Positions 1-9,554 of a stretch of DNA of 64,000 nucleotides are shown in pieces (within the stretch, counting starts at the first letter, position 1; every line of letters begins with the position of its first letter). Source of the stretch: Paenibacillus marchantiae (GTDB lineage Bacteria; Bacillota; Bacilli; Paenibacillales; Paenibacillaceae); contig NZ_CP118270.1 in the NCBI RefSeq assembly GCF_028771845.1, positions 4,464,001 to 4,528,000 of the forward strand, written 5' to 3'. Both the position numbers and the translations under genes were made by a program. The notes under the pieces are model-generated. The model worked only from the letters and a program-made list of their open reading frames with translations. It was not told where the DNA came from and searched no databases.

Positions 1-1
1 C

Positions 2-607
2 AAAAAAACATTGCCAGGTCGCTCCTTTTTCACCTTTTACATCTTTTTGCCTACGATTTTCAGTGCGGGATTCATCCCGTTCTTCATTACACTTCAAAAA
101 CTGCATCTGATTAATAGTTTCTGGGTGTACGTTTTGCCCTTGTTGTTCAACTTCATGCACATCATCATTATTCGGACATTCCTGCAAGGCATACCTGAGG
201 AACTGGAGGAATCGGCGCGTATTGACGGGTATGGAGATTTTCAAATCTTCGTACGAATCATTCTGCCTCTTTCCGGGCCGGTACTTGCAACGATCTCGCT
301 GTTTATTGGGGTAGCCCACTGGAATGACTGGTTCTCGGGCGCTTATTACGTCTCGAACAAAGATTTGATACCGGTGCAGACCCTACTGCAAGAAATGCTG
401 ACAGAAGCAGAGGCATTATCCAATTCGATGCAGCGTGCAGCACAGCAGGGTGGTCAGACGGTTGGTGGAGTCGGTGGAGCAGGAGCAACACCTGAATCAC
501 TTCGAATGGCATTGCTTGTTATTACGGTTTTCCCGATCTTATGTATATATCCGTTTCTACAACGATATTTCGTGAAGGGGGTTATGATTGGTTCGGTTAA
601 AGGGTAG
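2..607 (+). CDS. Carbohydrate ABC transporter permease (LplC/MalG type), 5' end cut off by the window
   Basis: This is the C-terminal two thirds of an inner-membrane permease of the binding-protein-dependent sugar transporters. The reading frame is open to the left edge, so the true start lies outside. Hydrophobic helices alternate with the cytoplasmic EAA loop, seen here as EELEESARIDGYGDFQIF followed by PLSGPVLA, which docks the ATPase. The end, with a YVKGVMIGSVKG-like tail, is typical of the LplC subgroup. A binding lipoprotein follows 62 bases downstream, so this is the last membrane gene of an operon whose first permease lies upstream. The residues between the last helices (GGQTVGGVGGAG) form a Gly-rich loop. 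No ATPase gene is seen, as is usual for these systems, which share MsmX-like ATPases. Confidence 0.9.
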   Translation, partial: KKTLPGRSFFTFYIFLPTIFSAGFIPFFITLQKLHLINSFWVYVLPLLFNFMHIIIIRTFLQGIPEELEESARIDGYGDFQIFVRIILPLSGPVLATISLFIGVAHWNDWFSGAYYVSNKDLIPVQTLLQEMLTEAEALSNSMQRAAQQGGQTVGGVGGAGATPESLRMALLVITVFPILCIYPFLQRYFVKGVMIGSVKG

Positions 608-669
608 ATCATCCTGACCTGAATTTGCTAGAGCTTTACCGAGATCATTTAATCAAGGAGGCGATTGGT

Positions 670-2322
670 TTGAACAGGATTTGGTCGAAAGGCGTATCCA
701 TCTTGCTCGTGTCCATCATGGTTGGAGGTTTGCTGAGCGGTTGCACGAATTCATCAGGAAACGGGGAAGGCGCAGAAGGGGAGAACGGAAGTAAACTCAA
801 AATCTTGCACAATTGGAATGGCTCAGGCGGATCGGATAATGGGATAACCCCTGTCGAGGAAGTCATCAAAGAGAAAACTGGCGTCACCTTGGAGTGGGAA
901 TATACGAAAGGCAGCGAGACGGAGAAAGTAAACCAGATTTTCGCCACACAGGATTTGCCGGATATCTACACCGGACCTGCATGGGGCGGCGAGCTGGACG
1001 GGATCATCAAGGCTGCCAAAGAAGGACAGCTGGTAGATATATCCGATAAATTGGGGGATTACCCAAACCTGGCGAAATCCATCGCGAAAGAGAATGTTCC
1101 GCCAGCATTGTATGAAAAAGCGATAGATGCGTATGACGGCAAGAAATATTTACTTTTACAAAATCAGCCCGCAACGAACGAAGACGGCATGGATTGGCTA
1201 TATGGCTTCTATGTTCGCAAAGACATAGCCGAGAAAGTCGGCGTGGATCCTCAGTCTGTCGTGACGAAGGAAGACTTCTATAACTTCCTCCAAAAAATCA
1301 AAGATGCCAACCTGAAGGAGAGCGGTCAGCCCGTGTTTCCACTGGGCGGATTTAGTAACGGATGGTCCGTAGGTATCGGAAACACGATGTTCTATTCCGG
1401 AGCAGGCTATGTAGACAAAGGTGACGGAACGGTAGAACATAACTTTTTCACCAAAGGATACGAAGAATACACGCTGTTCTATCGTAAACTGGTTGAGGAA
1501 GGGCTGATGGACCCCGAAGCCTTTACTCAGACGGATCCTATTGCCAAAGAAAAAATTAATCAAGGACGCATTGCTATCCTTGCCGCACATTATCCGGCCA
1601 TTTTGGACGCCTCCAAAGAATATGTTACTTCACATCCTGGAAGCGATTACATCCCGATCGGACCATTGGAGCGGGCAGATGTTGACCCGAGCCGGCCTGT
1701 TGATCTTGGCATTCAAGGAAACAACGTAACGGCTATCACCAGTAGCTGCAAGGGCGAGTGTGTAGATGCAGCGCTCAAGTTTCTCGATTACATGGCTTCT
1801 GACGAAGGTTTTATGCTGGCCCGGTACGGAGTTCAAGGGGTTCACTGGGATATGAAGGATGGTAAACCTGTACCGAATCAAGAATGGTTCGATAAGTTTA
1901 CAGCAGATCAATCGGGTAAAGTCCGCAAAAACGAGGGCATTTCCATTGGGCTGGAATCGATCACGGGGCTTGACCGGATCAATTCGGCAGCAGGCGGCGA
2001 CATCTGGGCAGACCAGGAAAGACTCGATGCCATGGAAAATGCCCGGAAAATCTTACGTCCAAACGGTATTCATGTAATCACAGCCTATAACCCGGGCGAT
2101 GTGATCACCAAATCACCGGAATGGGAAATGTTGAAGCCTTCCATGGACCGGATGGGAGATGCCTGGAAGGAAGCTATTTTCGCAAAATCGGATGAAGCAG
2201 CCCTTAGCATTATCAACGACCTCAGGGAACAGCTTCGGAAGACCGGATACGACCAAGCGATGCAGTTCACCAATGAGAACCTGAAAGGAAAAGATATCGT
2301 AACTGTTCAAATGCCGAACTGA
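670..2322 (+). CDS. Extracellular solute-binding lipoprotein of a sugar ABC transporter (LplA type)
   Basis: The product captures a sugar or oligosaccharide outside the membrane and hands it to the permease encoded just upstream. I chose TTG at 670 because AAGGAGG lies eight bases before it; an in-frame TTG at 625 has no such site. The first residues (MNRIWSKGVSILL) lead into the lipobox LLSGC, so the mature protein is lipid-anchored at Cys. The rest, about 525 residues, has the bilobed family pattern, including WEYTKGSETEKVNQIFATQDLPDI (the two halves of which are usual in LplA-like proteins). At 550 residues it is as long as other members of this larger subgroup. The ligand cannot be told from sequence; the two downstream enzymes suggest a plant-type or rhamnose-containing glycan. 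Confidence 0.88.
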   Translation: MNRIWSKGVSILLVSIMVGGLLSGCTNSSGNGEGAEGENGSKLKILHNWNGSGGSDNGITPVEEVIKEKTGVTLEWEYTKGSETEKVNQIFATQDLPDIYTGPAWGGELDGIIKAAKEGQLVDISDKLGDYPNLAKSIAKENVPPALYEKAIDAYDGKKYLLLQNQPATNEDGMDWLYGFYVRKDIAEKVGVDPQSVVTKEDFYNFLQKIKDANLKESGQPVFPLGGFSNGWSVGIGNTMFYSGAGYVDKGDGTVEHNFFTKGYEEYTLFYRKLVEEGLMDPEAFTQTDPIAKEKINQGRIAILAAHYPAILDASKEYVTSHPGSDYIPIGPLERADVDPSRPVDLGIQGNNVTAITSSCKGECVDAALKFLDYMASDEGFMLARYGVQGVHWDMKDGKPVPNQEWFDKFTADQSGKVRKNEGISIGLESITGLDRINSAAGGDIWADQERLDAMENARKILRPNGIHVITAYNPGDVITKSPEWEMLKPSMDRMGDAWKEAIFAKSDEAALSIINDLREQLRKTGYDQAMQFTNENLKGKDIVTVQMPN

Positions 2323-2463
2323 TGCTGAAGAGTTAGGTTAACGATTATCAGGGAAATCAAATAGGCTTTGCAGCGCCTTGGTCAACAAGGCGAGCGAAGC
2401 CTTTCCCTTTTAATCAGGATGTACCGTTTTCGTTGGGAAAATGAATTGAAGGAGATGAAACAA

Positions 2464-4473
2464 ATGACGACATTTAGACCACCATCCGTACCTTTAATTA
2501 CGGTAGACCCTTATTTCAGCGTATGGTCTGCTGCTGACCATCTCTATGATGATCACACCAGGCACTGGACGAATAAAACTCAAGGTATGGTTGGCATGAT
2601 TGTCATTGACGGCAAAATCAGAAGGTTTATGGGGAAAGTAGACGTTCACGAAGCTTCAACCGTTGAGGAGCCTGACGTGCTCACTCAGACGAATCTAACC
2701 GTTGAGCCGGTGACTACCCGTTACACCTTTGAAGGAGAAGGCATCGAACTTGAGGTTCATTTTACCACACCGCTATTGCTCGATGATCTTGAAATGTTAT
2801 CCAGACCTGTGACGTATGTTACGTTCCATGTTCGAGCGATAGATGGTCAAGGCCATCTAGTGAAAATCTATTTTGATGTGACAGGTGAATGGTGTGCACA
2901 TACTCCTGATCAGCAAGTCACCTGGGAGTCTCATATAATTAATGAACAGTTACACGCCATGTCTATAGGAACGGTGGAACAACCTATATTAAAACGTGCC
3001 GGAGATGATACGAGAATAGACTGGGGTTATATGTATCTGGTGGTTCAGCGATCTCATCAATCTCAATCGGTCATCCATGCGGTATCCAAGCGTGAGGAGT
3101 ATGCCCGGTCAGGTCTTTTTAAGACAGGAGATGATTCTATCCAGCCAAAGTCCATATCTGGCGATATGGCTATTATGGCAACTGAAATGGATTTGGGTCT
3201 TATCCATGAAGAGCCAGCATCCCGCTACCTGATGCTCGCCTATGATGATATTCATGCAATTGAATATTTTCACCAACCACTGAATGCGTATTGGAAGAAA
3301 GATGGTGTGACATTTGAGGAAATGCTGGTAAAAGCAGCGGATCAATATGAAGAGGTAGTACAACGATGCGACCGCTTTAATCGGGAACTCTTAACGGAGA
3401 GTCAGGCTACAGGTGGGAACCAATATAGAGACATTCTGGCATTGACCTATCGGCAAGCGATTGCTGCACATAAATTGGTTGCTGATGAAGCAGGAGAAGT
3501 ATTATTTTTCTCCAAAGAGAATTTTAGTAACGGCTGTATCGCGACGGTGGATGTGAGCTACCCCTCGATTCCGTTGTTTCTGAGGTATAACACCGAATTG
3601 GTCAAAGGTATGATGCGTCCAATCTATAAGTATGCCGAAAGCACGGATTGGACGTTTGATTTTGCTCCACATGACGTGGGGACTTACCCCCAAGCTAACG
3701 GCCAGGTTTACGGAGAGAACAAACTCGAATACCAGATGCCCATCGAGGAATGTGGCAATATGCTCCTGATGACAGCAACGGTATGCAAATATGAGAAGCA
3801 TGCGGAATTTGCCCGTGAGCACTGGGGACTTCTAACAACTTGGGCTTCATATTTGTTGCAACATGGTCTGGACCCTGACAATCAACTGTGCACGGACGAC
3901 TTCGCCGGACATCTAGCGCACAATGCGAACTTATCGATTAAAGCGATATTAGGCATTGCCGCCTATGCGTATATGTGTGATGAACTTGGTTTGCCGGATG
4001 GTGCCGTTTATCGTGAAGCGGCTGAAAAAATGGCAGAGGAGTGGTCATCCATGGCGACAGCAGGTGATCACTACAAGCTGACTTTTGACAGCTCGGATGA
4101 GTCATGGAGCATGAAATACAATCTGGTGTGGGATCGTTTGTTGGACTTCAACCTTTTCTCAAAAGAAGTGGCTGCTAAAGAGTTGGCTTATTATCAGCTA
4201 AAACAGAATCGATATGGCATACCGCTGGATAGCCGTGAGACATACACCAAGTCTGATTGGCTCGTATGGTGTGCCTCCATGAGCGAATCGCAGCCTCAGT
4301 TCGAACAGATGATTTCTCCTCTGTGGGACTTTATGAATGAAACATCGAGCCGTGTACCTGTAACAGACTGGTATGACACCATCACCGGAAAGCAGTTGAA
4401 TTTTCAAAATCGGTCGGTTGTCGGTGGATTTTTCATTCCTTTGCTGAGAAAGACATCTGTATCAAAATCATGA
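2464..4473 (+). CDS. DUF4965/DUF1793 protein of the 'glutaminase A' family, probably a glycan-active toroid enzyme
   Basis: The N-terminus (TFRPPSVPLITVDPYFSVWS) and the overall 669-residue length match the GtaA family, which joins a DUF4964/DUF5127 beta-sandwich to a DUF4965/DUF1793 six-hairpin toroid. The toroid fold is shared with many glycosidases. The toroid part runs from about residue 330, with CTDDFAGHLAHNANLSIKAI and FDLFS-like segments visible. I chose ATG 2464 because AAGGAG ends nine bases upstream; the longer reading from 2368 has no site. No signal peptide is seen, so it is probably cytosolic. It overlaps the next gene by four bases and follows a sugar-binding lipoprotein, which argues for carbohydrate rather than glutamine hydrolysis. 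That last point is inference. Confidence 0.8.
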   Translation: MTTFRPPSVPLITVDPYFSVWSAADHLYDDHTRHWTNKTQGMVGMIVIDGKIRRFMGKVDVHEASTVEEPDVLTQTNLTVEPVTTRYTFEGEGIELEVHFTTPLLLDDLEMLSRPVTYVTFHVRAIDGQGHLVKIYFDVTGEWCAHTPDQQVTWESHIINEQLHAMSIGTVEQPILKRAGDDTRIDWGYMYLVVQRSHQSQSVIHAVSKREEYARSGLFKTGDDSIQPKSISGDMAIMATEMDLGLIHEEPASRYLMLAYDDIHAIEYFHQPLNAYWKKDGVTFEEMLVKAADQYEEVVQRCDRFNRELLTESQATGGNQYRDILALTYRQAIAAHKLVADEAGEVLFFSKENFSNGCIATVDVSYPSIPLFLRYNTELVKGMMRPIYKYAESTDWTFDFAPHDVGTYPQANGQVYGENKLEYQMPIEECGNMLLMTATVCKYEKHAEFAREHWGLLTTWASYLLQHGLDPDNQLCTDDFAGHLAHNANLSIKAILGIAAYAYMCDELGLPDGAVYREAAEKMAEEWSSMATAGDHYKLTFDSSDESWSMKYNLVWDRLLDFNLFSKEVAAKELAYYQLKQNRYGIPLDSRETYTKSDWLVWCASMSESQPQFEQMISPLWDFMNETSSRVPVTDWYDTITGKQLNFQNRSVVGGFFIPLLRKTSVSKS

Positions 4474-7400
4474 TGAGATCAGGTGATGAATTGGAGTTGA
4501 AAATCACGGATATTCATAAATTACAACAGCAGTTCAAGAATCCTGAGGCGACGTATCGTCCACAGCCCTTTTGGTTTTTGAACCACAGTTTTAGCAAGCC
4601 TGAGTTAGAAAACCAAATTCAATCCATGGTTGAAGCCGGTGTTGGCGGCGTTGTATTACATGCGCGTCACGGGATGCAGGCCTCATACCTGTCAGAGGAG
4701 TTCATGGATACGGTGGATTTCTGCACAAAAGAGTGCCAGAAGCGTGATATGGTGGTCTGGTTGTATGATGAGGACAATTGGCCGAGCGGAACACTGGGAG
4801 GTAAGCTGACGAGGCAATATCCCGAGTATCGGATGAGATACTTGAGGGTTGAGGAACGAAGATATTTACACGATGCGCAGCAGGAAATGTTATCTCTCGA
4901 TTTTGCCACCTACGCTAACAATGAACTCATCGCAATTCTCGCTTATCGTGCCATCCAGCAAGAAGGGGAATGGCTGATCTATGATCAACCTGAGGATATT
5001 ACAGAGTTATGCGGACAGGAATGGAAGCCTGATAACGACGAGGATTATATTATACTTGCCTGCTGGTCCTGTGAAATTGCTGAAGGGATCACGTTTGCAA
5101 AAGGGTATTATCTGGACACGTTGAACCCGGAAGCCGTGCAGGCTTTCATTCAGTCGGCATACGAGCCGTTTCAGCAATTTCAGTCTCATTTCGGAGTGAC
5201 CATTCAAGGTGTATTCACGGATGAACCCGGGCTCATGATCCATGACGGTTTTTTTGGAGTCGAAGCCATCCGAACGTCGGTTCAGGATGTGAATGCAAAT
5301 CTGCCCGGAATCGTATTCGCTTGGACACATGGGATGGTGGAGCGGTATGAGCAGGAGAACGGATATGATCTGATTCCAAGATTAGGCGCGTTGTTATATG
5401 GTATGGCCGATGGCAGCAGGTCTGCGAGGCAGGACTATTATGATACGATTACCCGTTGGTATGTAGAAGGTTATCATGAAGCTATTCGTTCGTGGTGTGA
5501 ATCACACAGCTTGCTATACATCGGCCATACGCTGGAAGAACCCGTCTGGGGGCAGGCTCGGTCGCAGGGGAATCAAACCCGTGTATTGCAGCAGTTCCAT
5601 TATGCAGGTGTGGACTACCTGACACATGGAATCGGTACAAAGGAGAATCCACATCGTATCGTATCCGTAAAGACGGCCGGGTCTGTCGCACAGTTGGACG
5701 GGAAAAAAAGAGTTATTTGTGAGTCATTTGGTGCAAGCGGTCATGCCTATGCCATGCGACAAAGGCGGCTTGATGCCAATTTTATGGCATTTTTGGGTGT
5801 TAATTTGTTTATCCCGCATGCATTTTACTATTCGTTCGCAGGGTATCGGAAAACAGACTTTCCACCTACGGAATTCAAGCATGCACCGCATTGGCCACAT
5901 TATCGGGCTTTTGCCGATTATCTGGGTCGGTTGAGTGTACTTGGTTCTTTCACGAAGCGTACACCTGAAGTACTTCTGTTGTCACCTATCCACACGGTAT
6001 ATGAGCATATGTTCTTATCCGGTGAATCGAACCAGCATCCAGCTACGGATCAACTGTTTTCGTTATTATCAGACCGCATGCTGCGCAGCTCTATTGATTA
6101 CGATTATGTGGATGAGTATCAGCTCAGAGAGGCAAAGATTACTCATGCTGGAGGATATCAGTTTAACGGAGAACGAAACGAATATTCGATTTTGATTTTG
6201 CCGGAAATTACGGTCATGTCTGTAGATATCGCAAAACAGCTTGTTACCTTTGTAAACTGTGGTGGAAGGCTTATTGCGGTTGGGGCAATTCCTTGTGACA
6301 GTGAGCGACAGCGCCAAGATCCGGAATTACGGAAGTATATGAACGAACTATATGGTTCCAATCCTCAAGACGGGAAATTACAAGCGGTTGGCAAAGGGTA
6401 CAGCTTATTCTATTCCATGAAAAACACAGCTCATAACGACACACTTATGAACTTGTGTGTTCAGTTAAGAGAGTTAACGACATCATCACCAGCGATTGCC
6501 TGGAAACAGATCGAGGGGCAAGCTGAGGATCTCATTAGCGTTGAACGCAAAATTGAAGATCATGTGCACACATGGCTGATGAACTGGTCGGAGCAGCCCG
6601 TGACCATTCAACTCCATCAGAACCCTGTGAAAGAACACATAGAAGAACAGATGGAAGAATGGAACTTGGAAAACGGGAGTATAAACCCGTTGAGTCATGA
6701 TGCTGTTCTAACATTTGTACCGGGAGAGCTTCGTCTTCTATCCGTTAGACTTGATCATTTACCTGATCCGCTTCACACTGAAGATTCGACACATCCCAAA
6801 CCGCAAGAGCCTATAAATCATAAAGTGCAAGATACCTCCGATGTGTTGGTACTAGGTGATCATTGGCAGTTTCAGACCGTCGAACCCAATGTGCTTGTAT
6901 TGGATCAGTGGCAGGTCACATTGAATGACCGTCAGTCCAGAATGAATGCAACGATGCCAGGCCAAGTCAACACGTACCGGACAACATTTGTCGTAACGGA
7001 AGAATGGATCGAGCTTATGAAATCACAGCAAGATGCAGTCCATTTAAACGAACCTGGAAATGAGCAGATCTTCACGATTGAGCTAATTCTTGACGATATC
7101 GAGCAAAAAATCCCATCCCATATTGGTTTCCTCCAACGCAGACGTAATGTTGAAATCTTTATTAATGGAGTACGGATGGAAGCACTCCAGCCTTCAATGT
7201 GGCAAGATATTCATTACGCTGGTGTGGACATTACCAAACATCTTGTTAAAGGGGAGAATGAGCTTGAAGTTCTCACGGTTTCACTGCTGGAACCGATGCC
7301 AGCCATTTCCTTTCCTGCTTATCTGATTGGTTCATTTGCTGTAGAAAATCAGACTACATTAACCGTTGAACCTGAACAAATGACTGGGGTTTGGAATGTT

Positions 7401-7718
7401 GAAGGTTATCCTTTCTATTCGGGAGCAGGAGTGTACTCGCAGCAAGTGGATTTGTCTGGTATCAGCTTGAATACGGCCAATGAAATTTGGCTGGAAGCGG
7501 AAGACTTTAGAGAGACGGCTTGCCTGTACGTGAATGGGGAGCAGGTTAGCATCCGGCTATGGCCACCCTATCATTGGAACGTCACGCCTTACATGGTGCC
7601 AGGTAATAATGTAATCGACATTCATGTGGCTAATACACTGGAGAATCTATACGGAAAGTCTTCACTACCTTCGGGCATGAATGGGCAGGTAAAACTTGTA
7701 ACTAAAATATTGAAATAA
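4470..7718 (+). CDS. Large glycosyl hydrolase related to GH106 alpha-L-rhamnosidases
   Basis: The 1082-residue product begins with RPQPFWFLNHSFSKPELE and GVGGVVLHARHGMQ, then VVWLYDEDNWPSG, the conserved start of the GH106-like TIM-barrel group. VFTDEPGLM (about residue 247) is the expected acidic active-site strand. The C-terminal 250 residues form jelly-roll sandwiches (IWLEAEDFRETACLYVNGEQ; HWNVTPYM) as in GH2-like sugar-binding domains. No signal peptide is visible, so it probably acts on imported oligosaccharides. The ATG at 4470 overlaps the previous stop codon, indicating translational coupling; TTG codons at 4491 and 4497 are alternatives because no strong ribosome site precedes 4470. 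A terminator follows. Family membership is likely; rhamnose specificity is only inferred. Confidence 0.78.
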   Translation: MMRSGDELELKITDIHKLQQQFKNPEATYRPQPFWFLNHSFSKPELENQIQSMVEAGVGGVVLHARHGMQASYLSEEFMDTVDFCTKECQKRDMVVWLYDEDNWPSGTLGGKLTRQYPEYRMRYLRVEERRYLHDAQQEMLSLDFATYANNELIAILAYRAIQQEGEWLIYDQPEDITELCGQEWKPDNDEDYIILACWSCEIAEGITFAKGYYLDTLNPEAVQAFIQSAYEPFQQFQSHFGVTIQGVFTDEPGLMIHDGFFGVEAIRTSVQDVNANLPGIVFAWTHGMVERYEQENGYDLIPRLGALLYGMADGSRSARQDYYDTITRWYVEGYHEAIRSWCESHSLLYIGHTLEEPVWGQARSQGNQTRVLQQFHYAGVDYLTHGIGTKENPHRIVSVKTAGSVAQLDGKKRVICESFGASGHAYAMRQRRLDANFMAFLGVNLFIPHAFYYSFAGYRKTDFPPTEFKHAPHWPHYRAFADYLGRLSVLGSFTKRTPEVLLLSPIHTVYEHMFLSGESNQHPATDQLFSLLSDRMLRSSIDYDYVDEYQLREAKITHAGGYQFNGERNEYSILILPEITVMSVDIAKQLVTFVNCGGRLIAVGAIPCDSERQRQDPELRKYMNELYGSNPQDGKLQAVGKGYSLFYSMKNTAHNDTLMNLCVQLRELTTSSPAIAWKQIEGQAEDLISVERKIEDHVHTWLMNWSEQPVTIQLHQNPVKEHIEEQMEEWNLENGSINPLSHDAVLTFVPGELRLLSVRLDHLPDPLHTEDSTHPKPQEPINHKVQDTSDVLVLGDHWQFQTVEPNVLVLDQWQVTLNDRQSRMNATMPGQVNTYRTTFVVTEEWIELMKSQQDAVHLNEPGNEQIFTIELILDDIEQKIPSHIGFLQRRRNVEIFINGVRMEALQPSMWQDIHYAGVDITKHLVKGENELEVLTVSLLEPMPAISFPAYLIGSFAVENQTTLTVEPEQMTGVWNVEGYPFYSGAGVYSQQVDLSGISLNTANEIWLEAEDFRETACLYVNGEQVSIRLWPPYHWNVTPYMVPGNNVIDIHVANTLENLYGKSSLPSGMNGQVKLVTKILK

Positions 7719-7771
7719 TGCATGATTCAGGTTTAGGTTTTGGATTCGCGGGGGAAGAATATGAACACGAT

Positions 7772-7798
7772 AAAGTCGCCAAACTGGCGGCTTTTTTT
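7772..7798 (+). terminator. Intrinsic terminator of the first ABC/glycosidase operon
   Basis: AAGTCGCC, loop AAACT, GGCGGCTT, then a run of seven T. The stem has one G-U pair. It closes the transcript that enters the window from the left. Confidence 0.85.
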
Positions 7799-7888
7799 GC
7801 ATTGGAACAAAAAGACTGAGCTTTACTTTGCTGGAAATAATTATATTTGAACCGGGTTATTCATCAAATGATTAGACCTCACACGTAA

Positions 7889-7902
7889 TGAAAGCGATTT
7901 AA
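7889..7902 (+). promoter_or_regulatory. Candidate cre site (CcpA) ahead of the PTS gene
   Basis: TGAAAGCGATTTAA fits the cre consensus TGWNANCGNTNWCA at all but one fixed position. It ends seven bases before the -35 box, a place where CcpA could act, most simply as a repressor. Known site class; the binding is inferred. Confidence 0.5.
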
Positions 7903-7909
7903 AATTGTG

Positions 7910-7938
7910 TTGACGAAAACCATTTTCATAATTATTAT
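7910..7938 (+). promoter_or_regulatory. Sigma-A promoter of the PTS-nanE operon
   Basis: TTGACG, a 17-base spacer, then TATTAT. This is a close match to the housekeeping consensus and sits 36 bases before the GTG start at 7975. The -10 box lies inside the loop of the large palindrome at 7916-7956. Confidence 0.7.
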
Positions 7939-7956
7939 GTAAATGAAAATAGTTTT
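7916..7956. promoter_or_regulatory. Large palindromic operator over the PTS promoter
   Basis: Two 14-base arms, AAAACCATTTTCAT and ATGAAAATAGTTTT, match at 13 of 14 positions and flank a 13-base centre. An inner perfect palindrome CATAATTATTATG covers 7927-7939. The element spans the spacer, -10 box and start region, so a bound protein would block transcription. The nearby RpiR-family gene is the natural candidate, because a related sequence precedes it. Confidence 0.55.
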
Positions 7957-7974
7957 AGAGAGGTGGATATCACT

Positions 7975-9549
7975 GTGAAGCAATATTTTGAGAAGGCTCA
8001 GAAGTTTGGTAAATCGTTTATGCTTCCTATTGCTGTTTTACCAGCGGCGGGTCTATTACTGGGGATCGGAGGGGCCTTGTCCAACGCCAATACGATTAAC
8101 TCGTATCCATTTTTGCAGATCACATGGTTGCAGCAAATATTTACGGTGATGAGCAGTGCAGGAAGTATAGTGTTTGATAATCTGGCTTTGATCTTTGCCA
8201 TTGGGGTGGCTGTTGGACTCGCTAGAGCGGACAAAGGTACAGCAGGATTGGCAGCAGGATTGGCTTATCTGGTCATGAATGCATCGATCAATGCGATGCT
8301 GATCAATTCGGGGAAACTTGCCGCAGATCATTTGGCTAGTGTCGGTCAAGGTATGGTACTTGGAATCCAAACCCTGCAAACCGGTGTACTCGGAGGGATC
8401 GTCGTCGGATTGGTTACCGCATGGCTTCATAATCGATACAACAAAATAGAACTTCCTCAATTCTTAGGATTCTTTGGAGGTTCACGTTTCATTCCTATCG
8501 TTTCATCTTTTGCGGCCATCTTTATTGGTATTGCTTTGTTCTTGATCTGGCCAACCATCCAGCTCGGTATAACGCAGCTTGGAGGTTTGGTCGATAGAAC
8601 TGGGTATATCGGAACACTGTTATATGGATTTATTTTACGGATGCTGGGTCCACTTGGGTTGCACCACATCTTTTATCTGCCTTTCTGGCAGACGGGAGTC
8701 GGAGGAACAATGGACGTTGCGGGAAAAGTTTACGAAGGAACACAGAATATTTTCTTTGCTCAACTGGGAGACCCTGCAACCGAGAAGTTCTTCTCGGGTA
8801 CATCCCGATTTATGTCAGGACGTTTTATCACGATGATGTTTGGTTTGCTCGGTGCGGCACTCGCTATTTATCATACGGCCAAGCCTGAACGTAAAAAAGT
8901 AGTTGGCGGATTGATGTTGTCTGCGGCACTCACTTCGTTCTTGACAGGAATTACGGAGCCTCTGGAATTCTCATTTCTGTTTGTTGCTCCAATCCTGTAT
9001 GTCATTCACGCCGTATTTGATGGATTGGCATTTATGCTTTCACATATTTTTGAGATTACAATCGGTCAGACTTTTTCAGGTGGATTAATCGACTTTATCT
9101 TATTCGGGGTACTTCAGGGTAATGCCAAAACGAACTGGATTATCGTTCCCATCATCGGAGTGGTCTGGTTCTTCCTTTATTACTTCACCTTCCGAATCTT
9201 GATTGTGAAGCTCAATTTAAAAACTTCTGGACGTGAGGAAGAAGTAACATCAGAGGCAGACGCCAAAACGCAAAGTCAGCAGTCTAATACACCCGCATCA
9301 ACGAAAGGTGAAGAACGCTCCATCGCTATCCTGAATGGACTTGGCGGTGCAGACAATATTAACGAATTGGATTGCTGTGCAACACGGCTTCGCGTATCTG
9401 TGAAGGATATCGAGAAGGTTCAAAAGGATGCGCTTACAGCTACTGGAGCCAAAGGGGTAGTACTTGTCGGTAACGGAGTGCAGGTTATTTATGGCCCTCA
9501 GGTTACCGTGATCAAAAATGAAATCGAAGAAATTATGGAAACGGAGTAA
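7975..9549 (+). CDS. PTS EIICB sugar permease of the glucose/N-acetylglucosamine superfamily
   Basis: This 524-residue membrane protein takes up and phosphorylates a sugar. The EIIC part (residues 1 to about 400) opens with [16 protein letters not shown], has about ten membrane helices, and carries [12 protein letters not shown], the conserved substrate-site GxTEPxEF motif. A charged, Gln/Ser-rich linker leads to an EIIB domain with [11 protein letters not shown]; Cys467 or Cys468 would be the phosphorylated residue. No EIIA domain is present, so a partner EIIA must be supplied elsewhere. I chose GTG 7975 because AGAGGTGG lies eight bases before it. The neighbour nanE five bases downstream suggests uptake of N-acetylmannosamine or a related amino sugar, yielding ManNAc-6-phosphate. 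Specificity is inferred from context. Confidence 0.88.
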   Translation: MKQYFEKAQKFGKSFMLPIAVLPAAGLLLGIGGALSNANTINSYPFLQITWLQQIFTVMSSAGSIVFDNLALIFAIGVAVGLARADKGTAGLAAGLAYLVMNASINAMLINSGKLAADHLASVGQGMVLGIQTLQTGVLGGIVVGLVTAWLHNRYNKIELPQFLGFFGGSRFIPIVSSFAAIFIGIALFLIWPTIQLGITQLGGLVDRTGYIGTLLYGFILRMLGPLGLHHIFYLPFWQTGVGGTMDVAGKVYEGTQNIFFAQLGDPATEKFFSGTSRFMSGRFITMMFGLLGAALAIYHTAKPERKKVVGGLMLSAALTSFLTGITEPLEFSFLFVAPILYVIHAVFDGLAFMLSHIFEITIGQTFSGGLIDFILFGVLQGNAKTNWIIVPIIGVVWFFLYYFTFRILIVKLNLKTSGREEEVTSEADAKTQSQQSNTPASTKGEERSIAILNGLGGADNINELDCCATRLRVSVKDIEKVQKDALTATGAKGVVLVGNGVQVIYGPQVTVIKNEIEEIMETE

Positions 9550-9554
9550 TTGCA

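Noticed and set aside
2464-4473. Naming the DUF4965 protein 'glutaminase'
   Set aside because: Family name only; the operon contains sugar transport and a glycosidase, and no glutaminase residues can be identified by eye.
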